Assembly (NCBI RefSeq): GCF_014323705.1
Contig: NZ_JABVEC010000029.1
Coordinates: 24,106-88,105 of the forward strand
Origin: Actinomadura alba
GTDB taxonomy: Bacteria > Actinomycetota > Actinomycetes > Streptosporangiales > Streptosporangiaceae
DNA length: 64,000 bases
Direction: 5' to 3'
The notes under the pieces are model-generated. The model was not told the DNA's origin, made no database searches, and saw only the letters and a list, made by a program, of their open reading frames with translations. Position 1 is the stretch's first letter; every line of letters begins with the position of its first letter. Shown one piece after another: positions 1-8,206 of the stretch. Made by a program: the position numbers and the translations under genes.

Positions 1-1200
1 GAAATGAACACGAGGCTGCAGGTGGAGCACCCGGTCACCGAGTTGGTGACCGGGTACGACCTGGTCGAGCTGCAGCTGCGCGTGGCCGCGGGCGAACCCC
101 TGCCGTTCACCCAGGACGACATCGCCCTGGAGGGGCATGCGGTCGAGGCCCGGATCTACGCCGAGGATCCCTCCCGCGGCTTCCTGCCGACCGGCGGACG
201 GGTGCTGTCGCTGTCCGAGCCGGCCGGCGCGGGTGTCCGCGTCGACTCCGGCATCGCGGCGGGCGACGTGGTCGGCAGTTCCTACGACCCCATGCTCGCG
301 AAGGTCATCGCCCGGGGCGCGGACCGGCAGGCGGCGCTGCGCGGCCTGGACCGGGCGCTCGCCTCGTACACCCTGCTCGGCGTGCCGACCAACGTCGGCT
401 TCCTGCGGGCGCTCCTCTCCCACCCGGACGTGGCGGCCGGGCGGCTCGACACCGGACTGGTCGAGCGCGCGCTGCCCGATCTGACCGGCGACCTGGACGG
501 TCCCGGCGACGAGGTGCTCGCCGCCGCCGCGCTGGAGCGGATGCTCGCGCTCGAACCGGACCGGCCTGGGAACCCCTGGGAGATCCCCGACGGCTGGCGG
601 GCCGGGGGGCCCGCCTGGACCCGGTGGCTGATCACCGCCGGCGGCCGCGACCCGGTCGAGGTGCGGGTCCGCGGCCGGGCGGCCGACGCCGAGGTACGGG
701 TCGGAGCGGCCGGACCGGTCCGCGCCCGCGCGCGGTGGGACGACCGGGGCCGGCTGGTGGCCACCTACGCGGGCCGTACGACGGCGTACGCGTTCGCACG
801 CGACGGCGATGTCCGCTGGCTCGGCCGTGACGGGCGTGCCTGGGCGCTCACCGAGCACACGGCGGCCGAGGCGATCGGCACGGCCGGACCGGCCGCGAGC
901 GGCCTGGTCCGCAGCCCGATGCCCGGCACGGTGCTGGCGGTCAAGGCCGCCGAGGGCGACACGGTCACCGAAGGGCAGCCCCTCGTGATCGTCGAGGCCA
1001 TGAAGATGGAGCACACCGTGGTGGCCCCCGTCGACGGCCTGGTCGCCCGGCTGCCCGCCCGTCCCGGCGCGCAGGTCGCGCTCGACGAGACCCTCGCCGA
1101 GATCGTTTCCGCGCCTGAGGCCCCTGAGGCCCCTGCGGCGCCGGACGCGCCTGACGCAGCCGACGCGGCCGGCGCCGTCCCCGGTGCACCGGAAGTCTGA
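1..1200 (+). CDS. Acyl-CoA carboxylase biotin-carrying alpha subunit, C-terminal part (5' end outside window)
   Basis: The frame is open from the first base, so the ATP-grasp start lies upstream of the window. Visible in order are the end of the biotin carboxylase domain (TRLQVEHPVTE, EARIYAEDP), a linker, and a biotinyl domain with the attachment motif EAMKMEH, whose central Lys carries biotin. The tail after it is an Ala/Pro/Asp-rich extension. This subunit uses ATP and bicarbonate to charge biotin for carboxylation of acetyl-, propionyl- or methylcrotonyl-CoA. The next gene is an HMG-CoA lyase, so 3-methylcrotonyl-CoA carboxylase of leucine breakdown is the best guess; propionyl/acetyl-CoA carboxylase cannot be excluded because the beta subunit is not visible. 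Confidence 0.9.
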   Translation, partial: EMNTRLQVEHPVTELVTGYDLVELQLRVAAGEPLPFTQDDIALEGHAVEARIYAEDPSRGFLPTGGRVLSLSEPAGAGVRVDSGIAAGDVVGSSYDPMLAKVIARGADRQAALRGLDRALASYTLLGVPTNVGFLRALLSHPDVAAGRLDTGLVERALPDLTGDLDGPGDEVLAAAALERMLALEPDRPGNPWEIPDGWRAGGPAWTRWLITAGGRDPVEVRVRGRAADAEVRVGAAGPVRARARWDDRGRLVATYAGRTTAYAFARDGDVRWLGRDGRAWALTEHTAAEAIGTAGPAASGLVRSPMPGTVLAVKAAEGDTVTEGQPLVIVEAMKMEHTVVAPVDGLVARLPARPGAQVALDETLAEIVSAPEAPEAPAAPDAPDAADAAGAVPGAPEV

Positions 1201-1231
1201 GCGGCGAGATGCGGATGGAGGCGACGATCCC

Positions 1232-2185
1232 ATGAAGGCTCCGATGAGGGTTCCGCTCGACGGCTTGCCCTCGCAGGTGACGATCTACGAGGTCGGGCCG
1301 AGGGACGGGCTGCAGAACGAGTCCACGATCGTGCCGGTCGAGGTCAAGGCCGAGTTCATCACCCGGCTCGCCGCCACCGGCCTCACGACCATCGAGGCGA
1401 CGAGCTTCGTCCACCCGGAGTGGGTGCCGCAGCTCGCCGATGCCGAGCGGCTGCTCGAGGTCCTGCCGCGTGCGGAGGGCGTGCGCTACCCGGTGCTGGT
1501 GCCCAATGAGCGCGGTCTCGACCGCGCCCTGGCGTACGGCGTCACCGAGATCGCGGTGTTCGGCAGCGCCACCGAGACCTTCGCCCGGCGCAACCTGAAC
1601 CGCACAGTGGAGGAGTCGCTCGCGATGTTCGCCCCGGTCGTCGACCGGGCCCGTACCGAGGGTCTCGCCGTCCGCGGCTACCTCTCGATGTGCTTCGGCG
1701 ACCCCTGGGAGGGTGAGGTCCCGATCGGCCAGGTCGTCTCGGTCGCCACGAGCCTGCTCGATCTGGGTTGCACCGAGCTCAGCCTCGGCGACACCATCGG
1801 CGTCGGCACCCCCGGACAGGTCACCGCGCTGATCGAGGCGCTCGTGGCCGCGGGGGTGAGCACCGAGCGGATCGCGGTCCACTTCCACGAAACCTACGGC
1901 CAGGCGCTCGCCAACACCCTCGCGGCGCTGCAGTGCGGCGTGCGGACGGTCGACGCCTCGGCCGGGGGGCTCGGCGGCTGCCCGTACGCCGAGAGCGCCA
2001 CCGGAAACCTGGCCACCGAGGACCTGGTGTGGATGCTGAACGGCCTCGGCGTCGACACCGGCGTCGATCTGACCGGGCTCGTCGAGACCAGCCGATGGAT
2101 GGCGGCCCGTCTCGGCCGGCCCAGCCCCTCACGCGTCGTACAGGCCCTGACCCCGGCCGAACCAGAAGGAGCACGACATGATTGA
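1232..2185 (+). CDS. Hydroxymethylglutaryl-CoA lyase
   Basis: A 317-residue DRE-TIM family enzyme. YEVGPRDGLQNE near the N terminus holds the catalytic Arg/Asp pair, and GLGGCPYAESATGN near the end holds the catalytic Cys loop of HMG-CoA lyases; HFHETYGQAL supplies metal ligands. It splits HMG-CoA into acetoacetate and acetyl-CoA, the last step of leucine catabolism. The start chosen is ATG 1232, ten bases after GGAGG (1217-1221); an in-frame ATG at 1184 inside the upstream gene has no such site. The gene lies 31 bp behind the carboxylase and overlaps the next gene by 8 bp, so the three form one operon. Confidence 0.93.
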   Translation: MKAPMRVPLDGLPSQVTIYEVGPRDGLQNESTIVPVEVKAEFITRLAATGLTTIEATSFVHPEWVPQLADAERLLEVLPRAEGVRYPVLVPNERGLDRALAYGVTEIAVFGSATETFARRNLNRTVEESLAMFAPVVDRARTEGLAVRGYLSMCFGDPWEGEVPIGQVVSVATSLLDLGCTELSLGDTIGVGTPGQVTALIEALVAAGVSTERIAVHFHETYGQALANTLAALQCGVRTVDASAGGLGGCPYAESATGNLATEDLVWMLNGLGVDTGVDLTGLVETSRWMAARLGRPSPSRVVQALTPAEPEGARHD

Positions 2186-3323
2186 TTTCCGGCTCGGCGA
2201 GGAGCATGAGGCACTGCGGCAAACGGTGGCGCGGTTCGCCCGCGACGTCGTGGCACCCGTGATCGGGGACTTCTACGAGCGCGGCGAGTTCCCGTACGAC
2301 ATCGTCGCCGGGATGGGCGAGATGGGGCTGTTCGGGCTGCCGTTCCCCGAGGAGTACGGCGGGATGGGCGGCGACTACTTCGCGCTGTGCCTGGCGCTGG
2401 AGGAGCTCGCCCGGGTGGACTCCTCGGTGGCCATCACGCTCGAGGCCGGCGTGTCCCTGGGCGCCATGCCGATCTTCCGCTTCGGCAGCGAGGAGCAGAA
2501 GCGGGAGTGGCTGCCCCGCCTGTGCTCCGGGGAACGGCTGGCCGGGTTCGGGCTGACCGAGCCGGGCGGCGGGTCCGACGTGGCCGGCGGCATGCGCACC
2601 ACCGCGCGGCTGGAGGACGGGCACTGGGTGATCAACGGTTCCAAGTCGTTCATCACCAACTCGGGCACCGACATCACATCGTTCGTGACGGTCACCGCGT
2701 TGACCGGCGACCGTGAGATCTCGGCGATCCTGGTGCCGTCCGGCACCCCGGGGTTCACCGTCGGCCAGAAGTACTCCAAGGTGGGCTGGTCGGCCTCCGA
2801 CACCCGCGAGCTCGCGTTCGAGAACGTGCGGGTCCCCGAGGAGAACCTGGTGGGCCCGCGCGGCCGCGGCTACGCGCAGTTCCTGCGCACCCTGGACGAG
2901 GGCCGCGTCGCGATCGCCGCGCTGTCGGTCGGGCTGGCGCAGGGCTGCGTCGACGAGTCCCTGCGGTACGTACGGGAACGTGCCGCGTTCGGCCGGGCGA
3001 TCGGCGAGTACCAGGCGATCCAGTTCAAGATCGCGGACATGGAGACGAGGGCGCACACGGCGCGCATCGCCTATTACGCCGCAGCGGCGAAGATGCTGAG
3101 CGGCGAGCCGTTCAAGAAGGAGGCCGCGATCGCCAAGCTGGTCGCCTCGAACGCGGCGATGGACAACTCACGGGACGCCACCCAGATCTTCGGCGGCTAC
3201 GGCTTCATGAACGAGTACCCGGTCGGCCGGTTCTACCGCGACGCCAAGATCCTGGAGATCGGCGAAGGCACCTCGGAGGTACAACGGATGATCATCGCGC
3301 GGGCGCTCGATCTGCCCGCGTGA
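2178..3323 (+). CDS. Acyl-CoA dehydrogenase
   Basis: A 381-residue FAD enzyme of full family length that oxidises an acyl-CoA to the 2-enoyl-CoA and passes electrons to ETF. Signature stretches are GFGLTEPGGGSD (FAD/substrate binding) and the C-terminal IFGGYGFMNEYPVGR. The catalytic Glu is in the position typical of short/medium-chain enzymes (EIGEGTSEVQR). Isovaleryl-CoA dehydrogenases usually have Gly or Ala there with the base elsewhere, so despite its place beside HMG-CoA lyase this may act on another short or branched acyl-CoA. It starts inside the end of the lyase gene with AGAAGGAG just upstream, implying translational coupling. Confidence 0.92.
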   Translation: MIDFRLGEEHEALRQTVARFARDVVAPVIGDFYERGEFPYDIVAGMGEMGLFGLPFPEEYGGMGGDYFALCLALEELARVDSSVAITLEAGVSLGAMPIFRFGSEEQKREWLPRLCSGERLAGFGLTEPGGGSDVAGGMRTTARLEDGHWVINGSKSFITNSGTDITSFVTVTALTGDREISAILVPSGTPGFTVGQKYSKVGWSASDTRELAFENVRVPEENLVGPRGRGYAQFLRTLDEGRVAIAALSVGLAQGCVDESLRYVRERAAFGRAIGEYQAIQFKIADMETRAHTARIAYYAAAAKMLSGEPFKKEAAIAKLVASNAAMDNSRDATQIFGGYGFMNEYPVGRFYRDAKILEIGEGTSEVQRMIIARALDLPA

Positions 3324-3344
3324 CGCCGGGGCACGGGCGTCACG
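3319..3344. terminator. Inverted repeat between convergent genes
   Basis: CGTGACGCC (3319-3327) pairs exactly with GGCGTCACG (3336-3344) around an 8-base loop. It covers the stop codons of both the acyl-CoA dehydrogenase and the convergent XRE regulator, so it could end transcription both ways. There is no U-tract, as is usual in high-GC actinobacteria. Confidence 0.6.
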
Positions 3345-4236
3345 TCTCCTTGATGATCCCGTGCAGCATCTTCATCGTGTCGGCGCTGGACGCCGCGTCG
3401 ACGCACAACCGGTCCATCACCGCCATGTAACCGTCGACGTCGTCGCGATCGTCGAGGTAGAGGGCGCTGGAGAGCTGTTCGAGATAGACCACATCGGGCA
3501 GGTCCGGCTCGGAGAACCGCAGGATCGTGAACGGACCGCCCGCCGCGGCGTGGCCGCCCCGGTCGAACGGCACAACCTGGAAGGTGACGTTGGGCAGCGA
3601 GGACATGTCGGCGAGGTGCCCGAGCTGCGCTCGCATGACCCCCGAGCCGCCCAGCGGCCGCCGCAGCACCGCCTCGTCGATGATGGCCCAGATCCGCAGC
3701 CCGTCCTCGGCCCTGAGCCGTTCCTGCCGGGCCATCCGCAGCTCGACACGGCGGGCGATCTCGGTGGAGGAGACATTGGGATGGCCGAGAAGCGCCACCT
3801 CCCGGGCGTAGTCCTCCGTCTGCAGGAGGCCGGGAACGAACTGCACCTCATAGGTCCGGACGAGCGACGCGGCCTCCTCGAGGCCCACGTAGAGCTCGAA
3901 CCAGCTCGGCATGATGTCGCTGTACTTGTGCCACCAGCCCGGCTTGTTGGCCTGGCGGCCGAGTGAGGTGAACAGCGCCCGCTCGTCCTCGTCGATCACC
4001 CCGTACAGGGTGAGGAGGTCGCTGACGTCACGCTCCTTGAACGCGACCCGGCCCAGCTCGAGCCGACTGATCTTCGAGTCGGACGCACGGATGGCCTCGC
4101 CCGCCTCGGAACGGGTGATGTGCTTGGACTCGCGCAGGCGCCGCAACTGACCGCCCAGCAGGATCCTCAGCACCGTCGGCCCGCTCCGCTGGTAGGCGGT
4201 CACGGCAGAGGCACGCCCCACTTCGGCTTCGATCAC
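3340..4236 (-). CDS. XRE-family regulator with DUF5753 domain
   Basis: A 298-residue protein. An N-terminal helix-turn-helix (about residues 25-85, LRRLRESKHITRSEAGE...SKISRLELGR) is followed by the roughly 180-residue DUF5753 region (YVGLEEAA, VQFVPGLLQTEDYAR, VTFQVVPFDRGGHAAAGGPF, DVVYLEQLSSALYLD). These proteins are abundant in sporulating actinobacteria (WhiJ-like) and usually act with small DUF397 partners. The GTG start at 4236 has GGAG nine bases upstream. It is a clear paralogue of the next gene on the same strand. DNA targets are not known from the sequence. Confidence 0.9.
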   Translation of the reverse strand: MIEAEVGRASAVTAYQRSGPTVLRILLGGQLRRLRESKHITRSEAGEAIRASDSKISRLELGRVAFKERDVSDLLTLYGVIDEDERALFTSLGRQANKPGWWHKYSDIMPSWFELYVGLEEAASLVRTYEVQFVPGLLQTEDYAREVALLGHPNVSSTEIARRVELRMARQERLRAEDGLRIWAIIDEAVLRRPLGGSGVMRAQLGHLADMSSLPNVTFQVVPFDRGGHAAAGGPFTILRFSEPDLPDVVYLEQLSSALYLDDRDDVDGYMAVMDRLCVDAASSADTMKMLHGIIKET

Positions 4237-4385
4237 GTCTCACTCCGGCGTCGCTGGCAGGCCCCCGTACGATCGCGGTCAGTGTCCCACCGTCGGCGCC
4301 ACAGTTCAATGTTCATCTATTTATCCTTCACCGACAGCACCGGTCACCGGCTTCACCATGGCACCGATGGGTGCCCGAGACCGCT

Positions 4386-5288
4386 CTAAAGCTCGCTCAG
4401 GATGCGTTTGAGGATGCCGGTCGTTGCGGCGACCGGCTCGGCCTCGATGCACAGCCGCTCCATCACCGCGAGATACCGGTCCAGCTCCTCGCGCTTGTCC
4501 AGATAGAGCGCGCTGGTGAGCTGCTCGAGATAGACCACGTCGGGCAGGTCGGGCTCGCCGAAGCGCAGGATGCTGAACGCCCCTCCGGCGGCGGCGTGGC
4601 CACCGTGGTCGAACGGCAGCACCTGCAGTGTGACGTTCGGCAGTGCCGTGACGTCGACGAGGTGCCGGAGCTGCCCGCGCATCGCCTCGGCGCCGCCGAG
4701 CGGCCGCCGCAGCGCCGCCTCGTCGACGACCGCCCACAGGTGCGGTGGAGCCGGCGCCGTGAGGACCTTACGGCGCCGCATCCTCAGCGCGACCCGCTGC
4801 TCGATCTCGGTCTGGGACGCGTCCGGATGTCCCAGCACCGTCACGGCACGGGCGTAGTCCTCGGTCTGGAGGAGCCCGGGCACGAACTGGACCTCATAGG
4901 TCCGGATCCGCGCCGCGGCCTCCTCCAATCCCACGTACACCTCGAACCAGCCGGGCAGCACCTCGGAGTAGCGGTGCCACCAGCCGGGCGTGTTGGCCTC
5001 GGCCGCGAGCGCGAGCAGCGGACCGCGCTCGTCGTTGTCGAGCACGCCGTAGAGCGTGAGCAGGTCGGACACGTCCCGTTCCTTGAAGCCCACCCGGCCG
5101 AGTTCCAGCCGGCTGATCTTCGAGTCGGACGACCGGATGGCGTATCCGGCCCCTTCCCTGGTGATGCCGCTGGCCTCCCGCAACTGCCGCAGTTGTGCGC
5201 CGAGGAGGATGCGCAGCACCGTCGGGCCGCCCCGCGGTGCCGCGAACATGTTGCGGACGGACGGCTCACTCTCGGGCTGGGCTGTCAT
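4386..5288 (-). CDS. XRE-family regulator with DUF5753 domain (second copy)
   Basis: A 300-residue paralogue of the neighbour at 3340-4236 with the same order: helix-turn-helix (LRQLREASGITREGAGYAI...SKISRLELGRVGFKERDVSDLLTLYGV) then DUF5753 (VQFVPGLLQTEDYARAVTVLGHP, VTLQVLPFDHGGHAAAGGAF). The start is ATG 5288, five bases after AGGAG; longer readings to 5339 lack a ribosome site. Tandem duplication is the simplest origin. Together with the DUF397 gene just upstream it probably forms a regulator/effector set; the ligand sensed by DUF5753 is unknown. Confidence 0.9.
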   Translation of the reverse strand: MTAQPESEPSVRNMFAAPRGGPTVLRILLGAQLRQLREASGITREGAGYAIRSSDSKISRLELGRVGFKERDVSDLLTLYGVLDNDERGPLLALAAEANTPGWWHRYSEVLPGWFEVYVGLEEAAARIRTYEVQFVPGLLQTEDYARAVTVLGHPDASQTEIEQRVALRMRRRKVLTAPAPPHLWAVVDEAALRRPLGGAEAMRGQLRHLVDVTALPNVTLQVLPFDHGGHAAAGGAFSILRFGEPDLPDVVYLEQLTSALYLDKREELDRYLAVMERLCIEAEPVAATTGILKRILSEL

Positions 5289-5406
5289 GGGCACTCCTGG
5301 GATGCCGGAATCGGCAAGTATCCCACCGGTACCGCCCACTGCCTAGTTACCCGGCGGTCCGGTCACCCGGCGGTCCGTCTCCCGGCCCGGTTCGCCGGCG
5401 GCCGGA

Positions 5407-5673
5407 TCACCGTTCAGCCCAGCCTCCGATCAGATCGTCGAAGTCACCCTCCTTGGCTCCGTTGATGAAGGCCTCTATCTCCGCGCGCGTGTAGACGAGC
5501 GCCGGCCCTTCCGGATGACGGGAATTGCGCATGGCGATCTCCCCGGTCGGGAGCTCGGCCATCTCCACGCAGTTCCCGCTCGGGTTGCTCCTCGCGCTCT
5601 TCAGCCAGGTGCTGCCGCGCAGGAGCGAAGCGGACATGCCGTTGTCGAACTGCATCCGGTCCATCTGGTCCAT
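5407..5673 (-). CDS. DUF397 domain protein
   Basis: An 88-residue protein with the DUF397 core: WLKSARSNPSGNCVEMAEL, then MRNSRHPEGPALVYTRAEIEAFINGAKEGDFDDL. Such small proteins are nearly always next to XRE-DUF5753 genes in actinobacteria and are thought to be their partners. The start ATG 5673 follows a GGGGGA element. The gene is 118 bp upstream of the second regulator on the same strand and diverges from the ATPase at 5832. Confidence 0.88.
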   Translation of the reverse strand: MDQMDRMQFDNGMSASLLRGSTWLKSARSNPSGNCVEMAELPTGEIAMRNSRHPEGPALVYTRAEIEAFINGAKEGDFDDLIGGWAER

Positions 5674-5728
5674 CCGTCCCCCTACTACACGCCCCACCCC
5701 CTACTGAATGTACGGGAGGCCGTGCGCG

Positions 5729-5762
5729 TGCACGTGCATCTGACCTTGCAGGAGCTCTTGCA
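5729..5762. promoter_or_regulatory. TGCA-type palindromes between divergent DUF397 and ATPase genes
   Basis: The intergenic space holds a perfect palindrome TGCACGTGCA (5729-5738) and a near-perfect 16-base dyad TGCAGGAGCTCTTGCA (5747-5762). These are candidate operators, plausibly for the adjacent XRE regulators. That assignment is inference only. Confidence 0.4.
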
Positions 5763-5831
5763 CCTGCACGAGATAAGGAGCAAGATAGCGGCTACCCGAT
5801 CACCGCCCACATCCCACCTGCAGGGTTCGCC

Positions 5832-6353
5832 ATGATGGTTCTCCGCGCCCACCGCATCGCCGACTCCGCCATCGATGACAACTGGATTTCCGTATTCGGC
5901 CAGGCCTGGCCGACCACGGGTCGATGGCCCTCTCCACTCGAAGACATCCCGGAATCGGCGCGCTGCGTTCTCCGGTCCGACCTGGAGTCACCGCGGATAG
6001 CGCGCGACTTCGCCCGGACCACGCTGGCCGACTGGGAACTCTGCCCGCTCGCCGAAGACGTCACGGTGGCGGTGTCCGAGCTCGTGACCAACGCCCTTCG
6101 CCACGGGCTGCGCGGCGCGCTCCATTCCGCCCAGGCCTGGCCGATCCAGCTCGTGCTGCTACGGCACGACCGCCGGCTGCTGGCCGTCGTCACCGACCCG
6201 GGCGACGACGTGCCGACCCGGACCGAGCCCGATCACTTCACCGAGAGCGGCCGTGGCCTGCAAATCGTCGAGGCCGTCAGCGGCACGTGGGGCTGGGCCC
6301 GCCTCGCCAGCGGCGGCAAGGCCGTGTGGGCCGCCTTCGAGACCCGTTCCTGA
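5832..6353 (+). CDS. ATP-binding anti-sigma-factor-like protein (HATPase_c_2, RsbW type)
   Basis: A 173-residue protein. The N-terminal half is low in recognisable motifs; from about residue 50 it shows the GHKL ATPase fold of RsbW-like kinases: N-box VSELVTNALRHG, then LLAVVTDPGDD (G1 box) and ESGRGLQIVEAVSGTWGW (G2 box). It lacks a His-kinase phosphoacceptor domain. Relatives act as anti-sigma factors or partners of regulators and usually sit beside XRE-DUF5753/DUF397 genes, as here. It is convergent with otsA, 21 bp away. Confidence 0.88.
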   Translation: MMVLRAHRIADSAIDDNWISVFGQAWPTTGRWPSPLEDIPESARCVLRSDLESPRIARDFARTTLADWELCPLAEDVTVAVSELVTNALRHGLRGALHSAQAWPIQLVLLRHDRRLLAVVTDPGDDVPTRTEPDHFTESGRGLQIVEAVSGTWGWARLASGGKAVWAAFETRS

Positions 6354-6374
6354 TCCGGCTTCCCGACCCGCTCG

Positions 6375-7781
6375 TCAGGGCGTCTGCTCGAGCGCGGTGA
6401 GGAAGTCCTGAGCCCAGCGGTCGACATCGTGCTCGATGACCCTCTTGCGCATCGACCGCATCCGGCGCGCCTGCTCAGCGGGTGAGGAACGCAGGGCCGC
6501 CAGCATCGACTCCTTCAACCCGTCGATGTCGTACGGATTGACCTGGAAGGCGCGCTTGAGCTCGTCGGCCGCGCCCGCGAACTGGCTGAGGACCAGGGCC
6601 CCGCGCAGGTCCTCGCGACAGGCGACGTACTCCTTTGCGACGAGGTTCATCCCGTCCCGCAGCGGCGTCACCACCATGACGTCGGCGGCCAGGTAGAGCG
6701 CCGCCAGCTCCTCCCTGCTGTACGAGCTGTGCAGATAGTGGATCACCGGGGCGCCGAGCTCGGCGTGCTCGCCGTTGATTCGGCCGACCTGCTGTTCGAT
6801 CTGGTCGCGCAGCAACTGGTACTGCTCGATGCGCTCCCGGCTCGGCGTGGCGATCTGGACGAACACCGCCTCACCCGGCTTGAGCTCCCCCTCGGCGAGC
6901 AGCTCGCCGAACGCCTGCAGTCGCTGGGAGATGCCCTTGGTGTAGTCGAGCCGGTCCACCCCGAGAAGAATCTTGGTGTCACCGAGGTCGGCCTTCACCT
7001 CGTCGGACCGCCAGCGGACCTCGCGGCGCTGGGTGAGCTCGGTCAGCTCACCGACGTCCACGGAGATGGGGAATGCCTGGGCGCGGACCACACGGTCCCC
7101 CACGTCGACGTACGGGCCGTGCGTACGCGCGTCGAGGTGGCGCCGGGCGAGCCGCAGAAAGTTCGACGCCGCCCCCGGCAGCTGAAAGCCGACGAGGTCG
7201 GCCCCGAGGAGGCCCGCGATGATCTGCCGCCGCCACGGCAGCTGCTCGAACAGCTCCTGTGGCGGGAACGGGATGTGGAGGAAGAAGCCGATGCGCAGGT
7301 CGGGCCGCAGCTCGCGCAGCATCGCGGGTACGAGCTGCAGCTGGTAGTCCTGTACCCAGACCACCGCGTTCTGGGCCGCCTCGGCGGCCGCCGCCTCGGC
7401 GAAGCGCTTGTTGACCTTGACGTAGGCCTCCCAGAGCGGGCGCTCGTAGACGGGCGGCGCGATCACGTCGTGGTAGAGCGGCCACAGCGTCGCGTTGGAG
7501 AACCCCTCGTAGTAGAGCTCGAGCTCCTCCGCCGAGAGGGGGACCGGCACGAGCGACATGCCGTCCTCCTCGAAGGGCTCCAGGTCCTCGTCGGCCGCGC
7601 CCGACCAGCCGATCCAGGCGCCGTCCCGGCGGCGCATCAACGGCGCGATCGCGGTCACCAGCCCGCCCGGGCTGCGCCGCCACGACGCCCGCCCGTCGTC
7701 TCCGGTCACGCGATCGACCGGAAGACGGTTGGCCACTACGACGAAATCACTACCGTTGGGCACCGAGGGGTCGCCTTTCAC
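6375..7781 (-). CDS. otsA: Alpha,alpha-trehalose-phosphate synthase (UDP-forming)
   Basis: A 468-residue GT20 glycosyltransferase, the usual length for OtsA. Recognisable stretches are VVANRLPVDR (sugar-nucleotide loop), VWVQDYQLQLVP, FFLHIPFPP, LGVDRLDYTKGI and DGMNLVAKEYVA. It joins UDP- or GDP-glucose to glucose-6-phosphate to give trehalose-6-phosphate, a stress and spore protectant. No otsB-type phosphatase is adjacent. The GTG at 7781 is taken as start; a GTG six codons downstream (7763) preceded by AAAGGCGA is an equally good candidate. Confidence 0.93.
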   Translation of the reverse strand: MKGDPSVPNGSDFVVVANRLPVDRVTGDDGRASWRRSPGGLVTAIAPLMRRRDGAWIGWSGAADEDLEPFEEDGMSLVPVPLSAEELELYYEGFSNATLWPLYHDVIAPPVYERPLWEAYVKVNKRFAEAAAAEAAQNAVVWVQDYQLQLVPAMLRELRPDLRIGFFLHIPFPPQELFEQLPWRRQIIAGLLGADLVGFQLPGAASNFLRLARRHLDARTHGPYVDVGDRVVRAQAFPISVDVGELTELTQRREVRWRSDEVKADLGDTKILLGVDRLDYTKGISQRLQAFGELLAEGELKPGEAVFVQIATPSRERIEQYQLLRDQIEQQVGRINGEHAELGAPVIHYLHSSYSREELAALYLAADVMVVTPLRDGMNLVAKEYVACREDLRGALVLSQFAGAADELKRAFQVNPYDIDGLKESMLAALRSSPAEQARRMRSMRKRVIEHDVDRWAQDFLTALEQTP

Positions 7782-8110
7782 TCAAAGGACCGGCTCCTGA
7801 TGCCGGTCGGCTGAAGGACCATGCCCGAAAACGGACACAGTTCACGTGACAGCCATCACACGCGACGAAACCGGACGGCACCAGCGCCGCATGACTTGAA
7901 GGTAAGCGCCGCCGTCGGATAAGGCGAGACACCTCGCGACGACGTAGTCCGAAATTCGTATTCCGGCCATGGAGTAGGGAAAGGAAACCGCCGCGTCCGC
8001 GGCGGTGCGGGCCCCGGGCGCGTACCAGAGGCCCCTCAGGGGCATCGGCTGCGCCGTCACTGGCGGTACAAGCCATAACAAGCCGGGCGAACAGCAACGA
8101 CGTCGCCCGA
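7782..8110. other. Gene-free region upstream of otsA and the redox locus
   Basis: No credible coding region is seen on either strand. A hairpin ACCGCCGC-GTCC-GCGGCGGT lies at 7987-8006. The rest presumably holds the leftward otsA promoter, which could not be pinned down. Confidence 0.5.
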
Positions 8111-8116
8111 GACCCT

Positions 8117-8146
8117 CTGACAGAAGAGCATCGGGTGGCTTATCGT
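8117..8146 (+). promoter_or_regulatory. Sigma70-type promoter, copy 1 of duplicated leader
   Basis: CTGACA (8117-8122), an 18-bp spacer, then TATCGT (8141-8146), ending 60 bases before the ATG at 8207. The same arrangement, with TATCGTCCTGGCACGACG identical, recurs at 11023-11052, and the ribosome site ATGAGGAGCGACC directly before both start codons is identical. Conservation between the copies is the main support. Confidence 0.6.
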
Positions 8147-8206
8147 CCTGGCACGACGTGGGCTGCGCCATCACGCGGGGGACCGGCCGGGCGATGAGGA
8201 GCGACC

